A stretch of 64,000 nucleotides of DNA, taken from positions 2,852,001 through 2,916,000 of the forward strand of contig NZ_CP013444.1 in NCBI RefSeq assembly GCF_001718835.1. The letters are read 5' to 3'. The notes beneath the pieces are model-generated. The model did not search any database. It was not told where the DNA came from and was given only the letters and a program-made list of their open reading frames with translations. Shown here piece by piece: positions 53,431 through 61,571 of this stretch. The stretch's first letter is position 1, and every line of letters starts with the position of its first letter. The translations under genes and the position numbers were made by a program. The stretch is from Burkholderia cepacia (lineage in GTDB: Bacteria > Pseudomonadota > Gammaproteobacteria > Burkholderiales > Burkholderiaceae).

Positions 53431-53956
53431 CGCGACCCGACAGGTACTCGAATTGATCGGCGAACTCTACGGCATCGAGGCCGATATCCGCGGACAACCC
53501 GCCGCTGAACGACTGCGCGTGCGGCGGGAGAAAAGCGCGCCGCTGCTGGCAGCCATCAAGGCGTGGATGATGGACAAGCTCGCGACGCTGTCGAAGAAAT
53601 CCGAGCTGGCCAAGGCAATCCGTTACTCGCTCAACCAGTGGGAGGCGCTCATGCTGTACTGCGAAGAGGGCCGTGCCGAGATCAGCAACGCCTTGGCCGA
53701 AAACGCGCTGCGCTGCGTGAGTCTGGGTCGCAAGAACTTCCTGTTCGCCGGCTCCGATAGCGGGGGTGAGCGGGCTGTGGCGATGTACGGCCTGATCGGC
53801 ACGTGCAAGCTCAACGGGATCAACCCGCGCGCCTACCTCGAATACGTCCTGACCCATATCGCTGACCATCCCATCAACCGCATCGACGAACTGCTACCCT
53901 GGAACGTCGCCAAGAAACTGCCCCGGCAGCCGGATCCAGCACCATCGCCTGCATGA
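53431..53956 (+). pseudogene. IS66-family transposase, C-terminal fragment
   Basis: In frame with the ATP-grasp remnant, the sequence changes at about 53431 to the IS66 transposase: ELYGIEADIRGQPAAERL, then LGRKNFLFAGSDSGGERA, then HPINRIDELLPWNV. The catalytic Glu region (EISNALAENALR) is recognisable. The first two-thirds of the transposase and the accessory genes are missing, so the element is dead. Confidence 0.85.
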
Positions 53957-54020
53957 TTGCCAGCCAGTGAGATCCAGGTAGCCCGAATTCCGATCATGCT
54001 TCACGCGGGCGTCGCATTGT

Positions 54021-54044
54021 GGACGGCCGTCGTGAGGTGCTTAC
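54021..54044 (+). repeat. Probable right end of the IS66 remnant
   Basis: The sequence GCCGTCGTGAGGTGCTTAC ends at 54044 and has the GTAAGC-type terminus of IS66 elements. It lies 65 bases after the transposase stop. The left end is gone. Confidence 0.45.
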
Positions 54045-54131
54045 ATTGGCCGAGTACTCGCCGGCGGACACAAAGAGCGCGGACGACCGTTGCCCCCCCG
54101 GAAGCTGCCATTGAAGTTGCGTGTGATCCAG

Positions 54132-54160
54132 TGGCCGAATCGGGTCGATGTCCGCCGTCC
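54132..54160 (+). repeat. Dispersed CCGAATCGGGTCGATG-type repeat, diverged copy
   Basis: GGCCGAATCGGGTCGATGTC resembles the elements at 45894 and 47152. It lies in the gene-free stretch 53957-54437, where I see no other supported feature apart from the IS66 end. Confidence 0.4.
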
Positions 54161-54437
54161 GCGTGTCGCCGGGCCGCCTAAACGGCGTAGCTGTAACAGT
54201 CGTTCAATAGCCGACGGTCGCCGCCATTGTCCCGCGGCCCCCGCGTTTCTCAGCGCGGGTGAACGAGCGCGCCGGCAACGGCTGGGCCAGCAGCATCGAC
54301 CTGCGCGAGCAAGGATTGCGGTCGTCCTGCTTGGACCGGGTTCCCTGCGGCACATTGCTGGTCATCCGGCCTCTCGAACTGAACCAGCAATCCGCGTCCG
54401 CAGCCTTGCGGCATCTTGTCCCGCTATTCGGGCGGCC

Positions 54438-54860
54438 TTACTGCCATTCGCCGGGATGACAGATCACCCAACCCGGATGATAGCTGTCCATGTCCGTGTG
54501 CCCCCAGCACCAGTCGTGCTGGTGAATGATCTTCATCAACTCTTCGCGTTGTGCGCAGACGCTGCCCGGCGCATATTGCCCGTTAGGCAATATTTTCGGT
54601 GCCGGGCCGTTCCTGCATTTGTCATTAAGCACTTCTTCCTGACGCATCAACGCCTGAACAGCGGGTGGCACGGTGCGGGCCAACGTGGCCTTGTATTCGA
54701 TGCAGGCCGCCGCCTTGGGGTCGTTGGACTTGCCGGCACATCTGGACTGGAGCTTGTCGATGGTTCTCGACACTTCTGGCGGGTACGTCTCGGCGTGCGC
54801 CGCGGCAATACATCCCGCCAGCAACAGGCAGGCGGCGGCAAGAGATCTGATCAGAAACAT
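54438..54860 (-). CDS. Cysteine-rich exported protein, lipoprotein candidate
   Basis: This 140-residue precursor starts at the ATG at 54860. The N-terminus MFLIRSLAAACLLLAGC has a lipobox-like LLAGC with the Cys at about residue 17, and an alternative signal cleavage after AHA. The mature part holds further Cys (RCAGKS, AACIEY, DKCRNG, VCAQR, DWCWGH, VICHPG), enough for several disulfides. It is a periplasmic or outer-membrane-anchored protein of unknown family. Confidence 0.7.
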   Translation of the reverse strand: MFLIRSLAAACLLLAGCIAAAHAETYPPEVSRTIDKLQSRCAGKSNDPKAAACIEYKATLARTVPPAVQALMRQEEVLNDKCRNGPAPKILPNGQYAPGSVCAQREELMKIIHQHDWCWGHTDMDSYHPGWVICHPGEWQ

Positions 54861-55017
54861 TTCGCGAAGGGCACGATGCGTCCGGTAGCTCAGGAACCGG
54901 CGAATTATGGCACGTGCGCGTTGTACATGTCGCCGGGACGCGGAGCGCCATTCGACCGCGACTAACGTCAAATACACCCGCGAGTATGTTCCGCTCACCG
55001 GGCATGTCCGGCGGCCT

Positions 55018-55128
55018 TTATTTGATGACCTTGCGCCAAAACACCAGGTATGCAGCCGACGAGGATGCGACCAGCAAAATCGCCCACATCGGAGCCAGAC
55101 TGATCAAAACGGAGGTGACGTCAAGCAT
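55018..55128 (-). CDS. 36-residue single-helix membrane protein
   Basis: GAGG lies eight bases before the ATG at 55128. The product starts MLDVTSVLISLAPMWAILLV, has one hydrophobic helix (residues 7-30) and ends WRKVIK with positive charges inside. Small one-helix proteins of this type are often accessory subunits of membrane complexes (CydX or KdpF-like in size), but no such complex is encoded next to it. It is too short for routine gene finding. Confidence 0.5.
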   Translation of the reverse strand: MLDVTSVLISLAPMWAILLVASSSAAYLVFWRKVIK

Positions 55129-55332
55129 TTGGATTCCTCACTAACGTAACAATGACTCTCAACACACATCTGCTTCACGCGGAACCGGCAACCTGGCCAG
55201 GCATTGCGTCCCGCTTGAACATGCATACATCGTAAATCTACAAACAGCAGCGCACCTGTGGTTTCCTGTCGCACCGCCAATGCGTCAAACGGGCGCACGC
55301 ACCGCGCACACGCCCGTTACCACACACGAGCC

Positions 55333-56355
55333 TCACGCCGTGAAGCGCTCGCTCGCGAACTGCGCGTCAGGCACGCCTGCCGCAACAGCAGCGGCCTGCA
55401 CGCCCCGCACGAGCGCCGGCGGCCCGCACACGTAGATATCCGGCCGCACGCCCGTGCCCGCCAGCGCCACGCTCAACGCATCCACCGGCGTGCCACGAAA
55501 CCCCGACCAGTCATCGCGCGGATGCCACACGCAGAGATCCACCTTCAACTGCGGCATGTCGGCCTGCAACTGCTGCAACGCGTCGAGCATGAACAGTTCG
55601 CTTTGCCGGTTCACGCCGAAGAACAGCCTTGCGTCGATCATCTCCTGATACTCGGCCATCCGCCGCAGCATCGACAGGATCGGCGCGAGCCCCGTGCCGC
55701 CCGCGACGAACCAGCGCGGCCGCAGGCTTTCCGCGAACAGGCCGAAGCCGCCCATCGGCGCGCGCACGGTCAGCGGATCGCCGGGCTGCGCGCGCTCCCG
55801 CAGGTACGTCGAGAACCAACCGTCCGGCCGCAGGCGGATCAGGAATTCGAGGCGCCCCTCCCAGTTGCTCGTGTTGGCGAGCGAAAACGGCCGGCGCACG
55901 CCGCTGCCCGGCACCTCCAGCTCCGCGAACTGGCCGGCCTCGAACTCCACGGCCGAGCCGTTCGCATCGTCGGGCTCGACCTGCAGCTCGACGCGCATCG
56001 TCTGGTCCGCGATCGTGTCGAGCGCCGCGATCCGCGCGATGCGCACCGGCACCGGCTGCAGCAGCACCTTCGCGTGGTCGTACGGCGCGACGACGCGCAA
56101 GTCGCTGCGCGGCGTCGTCCGGCACATCAGGATCGCGCCCGGCTGGCCGGCCGGCAGCGCGTCGATGCTGTGCTCTCGCAAGTCGTAGTCGCCTTCGGCG
56201 ACCGTTGCATGACACGCGCCGCAACTGCCGCGCCGGCATTGCGACGGCAGCGTGATGCCGGCCTCGGCGGCCGCCGTGAGCAGATCCTGCCCGTCCTCGC
56301 ACGCGAAGCCGAACGGCTGCCCGTCGCGCGTCGTGATCTCGATCTGATAGGTCAT
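55333..56355 (-). CDS. 2Fe-2S flavodoxin-reductase-type electron transfer protein, Hcp reductase (Hcr-like)
   Basis: This 340-residue protein has an N-terminal plant-type 2Fe-2S domain (CRRGSCGAC near residues 36-43, with the fourth ligand in LMCRTT near 78), an FAD domain (RRPFSLANTS) and an NAD domain (FVAGGTGLAPILSML). The order 2Fe-2S, FAD, NAD is that of oxygenase reductases; E. coli Hcr has its 2Fe-2S at the C-terminus. It lies 25 bases after hcp and probably supplies its electrons. Confidence 0.85.
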   Translation of the reverse strand: MTYQIEITTRDGQPFGFACEDGQDLLTAAAEAGITLPSQCRRGSCGACHATVAEGDYDLREHSIDALPAGQPGAILMCRTTPRSDLRVVAPYDHAKVLLQPVPVRIARIAALDTIADQTMRVELQVEPDDANGSAVEFEAGQFAELEVPGSGVRRPFSLANTSNWEGRLEFLIRLRPDGWFSTYLRERAQPGDPLTVRAPMGGFGLFAESLRPRWFVAGGTGLAPILSMLRRMAEYQEMIDARLFFGVNRQSELFMLDALQQLQADMPQLKVDLCVWHPRDDWSGFRGTPVDALSVALAGTGVRPDIYVCGPPALVRGVQAAAVAAGVPDAQFASERFTA

Positions 56356-56380
56356 CCGAAGGATTCCTTCACGACGCGCG

Positions 56381-58048
56381 TCAAGCAGCCTGGCGCGACA
56401 GCGACGCGGCGAGATCGGTGCCGGCCTCCCCGATCGGCTGGATGCCGAACTGCTCGACCAGCACGCCGAGCACACCCGGCGTGAGGAACGCCGGCAGCGT
56501 CGGCCCGAGCCGGATGTTGCGCAGGCCGCGCGCGAGCAGCGTCAGCAGCACCGCCGCCGCCTTCTGCTCGAACCACGAGATCACCAGCGACAGCGGCAGG
56601 TCGTTCACGCCGCACTCGAACGCATCGGCAAGCGCGGTCGCAATGCGGATCGCCGAGTAGCTGTCGTTGCACTGCCCGATGTCGAGCAGGCGCGGAATGC
56701 CGCCGATGTCGCCGAATGCATGCCGGTTGAAGCGGTACTTGTTGCAGCCGAGCGTCATCACGACCGTATCGCCGGGCGCCTGCTCCGCGAATTCCGTGTA
56801 GTAGTTGCGGCCCGGCGCGGCGCCGTCGCAGCCGCCGATCAGGAAGAAGTGGCGAATCTGGCCGGCCTTGACCGCGTCGATCACCTTGTCCGCGACGCCG
56901 AGCACCGCGTGACGGCCGAAGCCGACCGTGATGGTCTCTTCCGGCGCCGTCGCCGGGAAGCCGGGCAACGCCCGCGCCGCCTGGATCAGCGTCGAGAAAT
57001 CGTGATGCTCGAGATGGCGCACGCCCGGCCAGCCCACCGGCCCCGTCGTGAAAATGCGCTGCCGGTATTGCGGCAACGGCTCGATGATGCAGTTGGACGT
57101 CATCAGGATCGGGCCGGGGAAATGCGCGAAGTCGCTCTGCTGGTCCTGCCACGCGCCGCCATGGTTGCCAGCGAGATGCGGGAACGCCTTGAGCGTCGGA
57201 TACGCATGGGCCGGCAGCATTTCGCCGTGCGTGTAGACCTGGACGCCGGTTCCCGCGGTCTGTTCGAGCAGCGCATGCAGGTCGCCGAGATCGTGGCCGG
57301 ACACCAGGATCGCCTTGCCCGCCACCGGCGTCACGCGCACCGACGTGGGTTGCTGCGCGCCGAAGCGGCCGGTGTTCGCGCTGTCGAGCAGCTCCATCAC
57401 CTTCAGGTTCAGCCGGCCCAGTTCGAGCGCCTTCGCCAGCAGCGCGTCGACGTCGGCCGGATCGTGCGCGAGAAAATCAAGCGCCGCCTCGATGCCCGCA
57501 TACACCTCGTCGCTCTCGTAGCCGAGCACCCGCGCATGATGCGCATACGCGCACACGCCTTTCAGGCCGTAGACCACCAGCGCACGCAGGCCGATGATGT
57601 CCGCACCGACCTTGTCGGCGCCTGCCTCGATGCCGACGTTCGCGGCCTGCTCCAGCATGCCGGCCAGCTCCGCCGCCGGCTGCCACGTTGCCGGCCCCGA
57701 CAGCGTCGGCAAGACCGTGCCCGTGTCCCGCGCAACCGCCTCGCACACGCCCTTCACCCGATCGCGGATCTGCGCGGCCTCGCGCAGCAGCGTCACGAAG
57801 CGCGCCGCATGAAAGTTCACGTTGGTCAGCGTCGTGAACATCGCGTACAGCACGAACCGGTCAGCCTCGCGGTCGGGCTCGCCCATGCCGCGCGCGAGCG
57901 CGCCGTACTGCGCGACGCCCTTCACCGCATGAACCAGCAGGTCCTGCAGGTCGGCCGTCGTCGCGTCCTTGCCGCAATTCCCCTTCGCCGACGCACAGCC
58001 GGGCCGCGCACCGCTCCGGTCAGTCTGTTCGCATTGGTAGCAAAACAC
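56381..58048 (-). CDS. hcp: Hybrid cluster protein (hydroxylamine/NO reductase)
   Basis: This is a 555-residue protein. It starts at a GTG at 58048 with AAGGAG six bases upstream; no ATG is in frame nearby and the protein begins FCYQCEQT as in homologues. C3, C6, C18 and C25 form the N-terminal cluster (CX2CX11CX6C). The hybrid 4Fe-2O-2S cluster ligands are in the later His/Glu/Cys segments (GHDLGDLH, TSNCIIEP, GCNKYRF, GQCNDSYSAI). It reduces NO or hydroxylamine under nitrosative stress. The upstream palindrome fits NsrR. Confidence 0.9.
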   Translation of the reverse strand: MFCYQCEQTDRSGARPGCASAKGNCGKDATTADLQDLLVHAVKGVAQYGALARGMGEPDREADRFVLYAMFTTLTNVNFHAARFVTLLREAAQIRDRVKGVCEAVARDTGTVLPTLSGPATWQPAAELAGMLEQAANVGIEAGADKVGADIIGLRALVVYGLKGVCAYAHHARVLGYESDEVYAGIEAALDFLAHDPADVDALLAKALELGRLNLKVMELLDSANTGRFGAQQPTSVRVTPVAGKAILVSGHDLGDLHALLEQTAGTGVQVYTHGEMLPAHAYPTLKAFPHLAGNHGGAWQDQQSDFAHFPGPILMTSNCIIEPLPQYRQRIFTTGPVGWPGVRHLEHHDFSTLIQAARALPGFPATAPEETITVGFGRHAVLGVADKVIDAVKAGQIRHFFLIGGCDGAAPGRNYYTEFAEQAPGDTVVMTLGCNKYRFNRHAFGDIGGIPRLLDIGQCNDSYSAIRIATALADAFECGVNDLPLSLVISWFEQKAAAVLLTLLARGLRNIRLGPTLPAFLTPGVLGVLVEQFGIQPIGEAGTDLAASLSRQAA

Positions 58049-58136
58049 GGGATTCTCCTTTTTGATCGTGGGGCGCGGGTCGGCGCAGACGGCGGTGGAA
58101 CACGCGTTCCGCTCGGCCACGCAGCTCGCCCGCTTC

Positions 58137-58159
58137 AAGATGCTCTTTTCGTGCATCTT
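58137..58159 (-). promoter_or_regulatory. NsrR-type palindrome upstream of hcp
   Basis: AAGATGC (58137-58143) and GCATCTT (58153-58159) form a perfect 7-base inverted repeat around nine bases. Total length is 23, the same layout as the 11-1-11 NsrR site of enterobacteria. It lies about 90-110 bases upstream of the hcp GTG. NsrR is the NO-sensing repressor known to control hcp in other proteobacteria; its action here is inferred. Confidence 0.65.
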
Positions 58160-58222
58160 TTTTTATGATGTTCCGTCCGCCGTTTCCATAACCTGACGCC
58201 GATCAAGAAACGAGGTGCTGCG

Positions 58223-58423
58223 TCAACCGGTCTCGGAAGGTGCATCCTGACATTCGATGCCCCAGTCGCCGTACTGATACCAGTCGTCGCCGAGCAGCTC
58301 GGCGGGATGCTGGGTACGGCTGGAGCCGTTGCCGCAACGCATCGACTGGGTCGGGCAGTAGTTGTCGCAGCCCCAGCAAATTCTTTCCGGGTGAACCGGA
58401 TGCAGCGGAAATTTCTTGGCCAT
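58223..58423 (-). CDS. DUF3079 family Cys-rich small protein
   Basis: This 66-residue protein starts MAKKFPLHPVHPERICWGC. Its Cys pattern (CWGCDNYC, RCGNG, ECQDA) and the aromatic DDWYQYGDWG tail match the DUF3079 group as I know it. It could bind a metal or an iron-sulfur centre. It lies 175 bases upstream of hcp on the same strand. No function is known. Confidence 0.7.
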   Translation of the reverse strand: MAKKFPLHPVHPERICWGCDNYCPTQSMRCGNGSSRTQHPAELLGDDWYQYGDWGIECQDAPSETG

Positions 58424-58578
58424 GATTCGACGTCGCCTCTGCGGGTACGACATCGACTCTAGTGCCCGCTCGACGGCCGGCGCCGCGACATTCTTTCGCA
58501 CGGCCGCCGACGCAAAGCCGATCGAGTACGCATTCCACGACCGATCGGCCGCTTGTTGATTCCCGTCAGGAAAGCGCT

Positions 58579-60699
58579 ATGGCCCGCGGCGATACGATGA
58601 ATCGTCGCGCAAAACAAAAAATTCCCACACGCATGAAATCATCGACAAGCAGCCGGATTCGGACCTTCGTCACAGCGGTCACCTCGATCACCGCGCTGTT
58701 GCTCCTCATCCCGGCCACGGCGTCGGCCGCCCCGCAGTACGGCGACGCCGAGCTGCTGAACAAAGGCGCGTGCGTCGCGCGCATCGCCGACTGCGTCGCG
58801 TGCCATACCGCGCCGAACGGCCGGCCTCTCGCGGGCGGCCTGTCGATGAGCACGCCGTTCGGCGCCGTCCATTCGACCAACATCACGCCCGACGACGCGA
58901 CCGGCATCGGCCGCTATACGTTCGAGCAATTCGACCGGGCGATGCGCAAGGGCGTCGCGGCCGACGGCCATCACCTGTATCCGGCGATGCCCTACCCGTC
59001 CTTCGCGAAGCTCAGCGACGACGACATGCGCGCCCTCTTTGCATACCTGAAACAGGGCGTCGCGCCGGTCAGGCAGGAGAACAAGCCGCTCGGCATCAAA
59101 TGGCCGTTCAACCAGCGCTGGGGGCTGGCGCTGTGGAATGCGCTGTTCGTCGACGACACGCCCTACCGGCCCAACCCGGCCAGAGACGCGACCTGGAACC
59201 GCGGCGCCTACCTGACCGAGGGCCCGGGGCATTGCGGCGCGTGTCATACGCCGCGCGGCCTCGCGTTCCAGGAAAAGGCCATGTCCGAGTCGGGCGGCAA
59301 CGGGCCGCTCTATCTGTCCGGCGCGACGGTCGAGTCGTGGCGGGCCGTCAATCTGCGCGCGCTGTGGCCCGTCGAGGATTTCGTCACGTTCCTCAAGACC
59401 GGCAGGAATCGCTATGCGATCGCCAGCGGCAGCATGACGGACGTCGTTCACCACAGTACGCAGTACATCAGCGACGCGGACCTCACCGCCATGGGCGTCT
59501 ATCTGCAATCGCTGCCGAACCTGACGGCCGACCGGCGGAGCGCCGAAGCGCCGATGCGCGGCGAACCGGCGGGCAGCGCGCCCGACGCGTTGTATGCGTC
59601 GAAAGGCGGTCTCGGCTATGCGCAGTTCTGCATCGGCTGCCATCAGGCCGACGGCGGCGGGTTCGCGTCGGTGTTTCCGCCGTTGTCCCGCAATCCCGCC
59701 GTGCTGTCGAAGGACCCGGCCTCGCTGATTCACGTCGTCCTCACCGGGTGGACGTCGCCGCGCACCGGCGCCCATCCGCGCGTCTATACGATGCCGGCGT
59801 TCAACCTGCTCTCCAACCAGGAACTGGCCGAGATCCTGACGTTCGTCCGTTCCGCGTGGGGCGGCCGCGAGGACCCGATCCTGGCGTCGGACGTCGCCAA
59901 AATGCGCCGGACGCTGGCCATCGGCAACGGCGATGCGTCGTCGTTCCCCACCCCGCGCTTCGCGACGCTGCTCGACCGGCCGAACGCCGCGCAACTGATC
60001 AGGGGGATGCGCCTGAATCTCGACACGAAAGCGCTGCTGCCGAACCACGTCGGCGCATCGCTCAACTGCGCGAGCTGCCACCTGAACAGCGGCACCGTCG
60101 CGCTCGCGTCGCCATACCTCGGCCTGTCCGCCCAGTTCCCGAGCTATGCGCCGCGAGCCGGCAAGGTGCTGTCGCTGGCGGAGCGCATCAACGGCTGTTT
60201 CCGGCGCTCGATGAACGGCACGCCGCTGCCGGTCGATTCGGACGACATGAAGGCGATGGTCGCGTACTTCGACTGGATGCAGAACGGCGCGCACCCGAAG
60301 GACAAGCTTCCGGGGCGCGGAGTCGGCAAGATCGACACCGCGCTGCAGCCTGACCTGACGCACGGCAAGGCGGTGTACGCCGCACAATGCGCGTCGTGCC
60401 ACGGCGCGGACGGCGCCGGCACGCGGCGCGCCGACGGCACGCCGATCTATCCGCCGCTGTGGGGCAACCAGTCGTTCAACATCGGGGCCGGCATGGCGCG
60501 CCCTTACACCGCCGCGGCGTTCGTGAAGCACAACATGTCGATCGGCTCGCACAATCGCTTCCCGCTCGGGCAAGGCGGGTTGAGCGACCAGGATGCGGTC
60601 GACGTTGCCGCGTGGTTCACGACGCGGCCGCGCCCGGACTTCCCGGACAAGCTCCACGACTGGCCGAAGGGCGGCAAGCCCAAGGACGCGCGGTATTGA
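58579..60699 (+). CDS. Five-heme c-type cytochrome: alcohol-dehydrogenase-type triheme subunit fused to a TsdA-like diheme domain
   Basis: This is a 706-residue exported protein. The ATG at 58579 has CAGGAAA upstream; the MKSS start at 58633 would also keep the signal segment (about 30-50). CxxCH motifs are at residues 72-76, 219-223, 351-355, 497-501 and 604-608. The first three and their spacing are those of the triheme subunit of membrane alcohol/gluconate dehydrogenases. Residues 470-706 match thiosulfate dehydrogenase TsdA: LNCASCHLN, then RINGCFRRSMNG with Cys540 as a likely heme ligand, then SFNIGAGMARPY, then DWPKGGKPKDARY. No partner dehydrogenase gene is adjacent. The reaction is uncertain. 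Confidence 0.85.
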   Translation: MARGDTMNRRAKQKIPTRMKSSTSSRIRTFVTAVTSITALLLLIPATASAAPQYGDAELLNKGACVARIADCVACHTAPNGRPLAGGLSMSTPFGAVHSTNITPDDATGIGRYTFEQFDRAMRKGVAADGHHLYPAMPYPSFAKLSDDDMRALFAYLKQGVAPVRQENKPLGIKWPFNQRWGLALWNALFVDDTPYRPNPARDATWNRGAYLTEGPGHCGACHTPRGLAFQEKAMSESGGNGPLYLSGATVESWRAVNLRALWPVEDFVTFLKTGRNRYAIASGSMTDVVHHSTQYISDADLTAMGVYLQSLPNLTADRRSAEAPMRGEPAGSAPDALYASKGGLGYAQFCIGCHQADGGGFASVFPPLSRNPAVLSKDPASLIHVVLTGWTSPRTGAHPRVYTMPAFNLLSNQELAEILTFVRSAWGGREDPILASDVAKMRRTLAIGNGDASSFPTPRFATLLDRPNAAQLIRGMRLNLDTKALLPNHVGASLNCASCHLNSGTVALASPYLGLSAQFPSYAPRAGKVLSLAERINGCFRRSMNGTPLPVDSDDMKAMVAYFDWMQNGAHPKDKLPGRGVGKIDTALQPDLTHGKAVYAAQCASCHGADGAGTRRADGTPIYPPLWGNQSFNIGAGMARPYTAAAFVKHNMSIGSHNRFPLGQGGLSDQDAVDVAAWFTTRPRPDFPDKLHDWPKGGKPKDARY

Positions 60700-60848
60700 T
60701 CGGCGTCGACGGCGGCGGGATGGGGGGAGGGCGTTTAATTGCTTCCGTCACCTTTTCGTCAGCCGGCGTAACCTGACGTAACCCAACCCTGACGGGCGTT
60801 CAGGCAGACTGTCCGCAGTCCATCGCCCCGTCCGCCGCCCGACCGACC

Positions 60849-61538
60849 ATGTCCGTCGCTTACGACTATGCAGCCGGCCTGCTGCGCACGCTGTACGACC
60901 GCCATCTCGACGGCGGCGCGGTGCTCGATACGGCCGCGTTTCCCGATGCCGAGCGATTCGTCCGTGCGTGGCCCGCCATCCGTGCGGAAGCGCTTGCGGT
61001 CGCGCGCGACATGGCGCGCATCCCGCGCTTCCACGAGATCATGCGCGAGCAGTACGACATCTCGGCCAACGACGCACGCGACTGGCGGATGTTCATCATG
61101 CAGGCGTACGGCCAGCCGTTCCCGCGCAACCTGTCGCGCTGCCCGACCGTCGCGTCGATCGTCGCGGCTTCGCCGGACGTGCTGTCGGCATCGCTGTCGT
61201 TCCTCGCCCCCGGCAAGCACATTCCACCGCATCGCGGGCCGTTTCGCGGCATCCTGCGTGGCTACCTCGTGCTGTCGATGCCGAAGCGCGCGGACGGCAC
61301 GCCGGCCGCCGTGCTGAAGGTGGACGGCCACGAATACCGGCTCGACGAAGGCCGCTTCCTGCTGTGGGACGACACGTTCATGCACGAGGTGTGGAACGAC
61401 AGCGACGCCGTGCGGATCGTGCTGCTGCTCGATATCCGCCGGCGCGGGATGCCGCGCCGGCTCACGTGGCTGTCGAACGCGGTGATCGGTGTCGTGCGGA
61501 TCGGAATCCGGTTGAGGGGCAGGTCGATTCCGGTGTAG
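60849..61538 (+). CDS. Aspartyl/asparaginyl beta-hydroxylase family dioxygenase (LpxO-like)
   Basis: This is a 229-residue protein of the Fe(II)/2-oxoglutarate family. The first metal His lies in IPPHRGPFRGILRGYLVL and the second in DDTFMHEVWNDSDAVRIVLLLD, with the 2OG-binding Arg nearby. LpxO members hydroxylate the lipid A acyl chain; other members act on peptides. The C-terminal 35 residues are hydrophobic and basic, suggesting membrane contact. Confidence 0.82.
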   Translation: MSVAYDYAAGLLRTLYDRHLDGGAVLDTAAFPDAERFVRAWPAIRAEALAVARDMARIPRFHEIMREQYDISANDARDWRMFIMQAYGQPFPRNLSRCPTVASIVAASPDVLSASLSFLAPGKHIPPHRGPFRGILRGYLVLSMPKRADGTPAAVLKVDGHEYRLDEGRFLLWDDTFMHEVWNDSDAVRIVLLLDIRRRGMPRRLTWLSNAVIGVVRIGIRLRGRSIPV

Positions 61539-61571
61539 CGGCGCGAACACGCATCGGATAACGAACCTTTG

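Noticed and set aside
53144..53956. A 270-residue single gene
   Set aside because: It is a chimaera of an ATP-grasp remnant and an IS66 transposase fragment, and its start is internal to the older gene.
60754..60800. GTAACC/CTGACG repeats upstream of the hydroxylase as an operator
   Set aside because: Short, irregular, and no regulator with a matching site is nearby.
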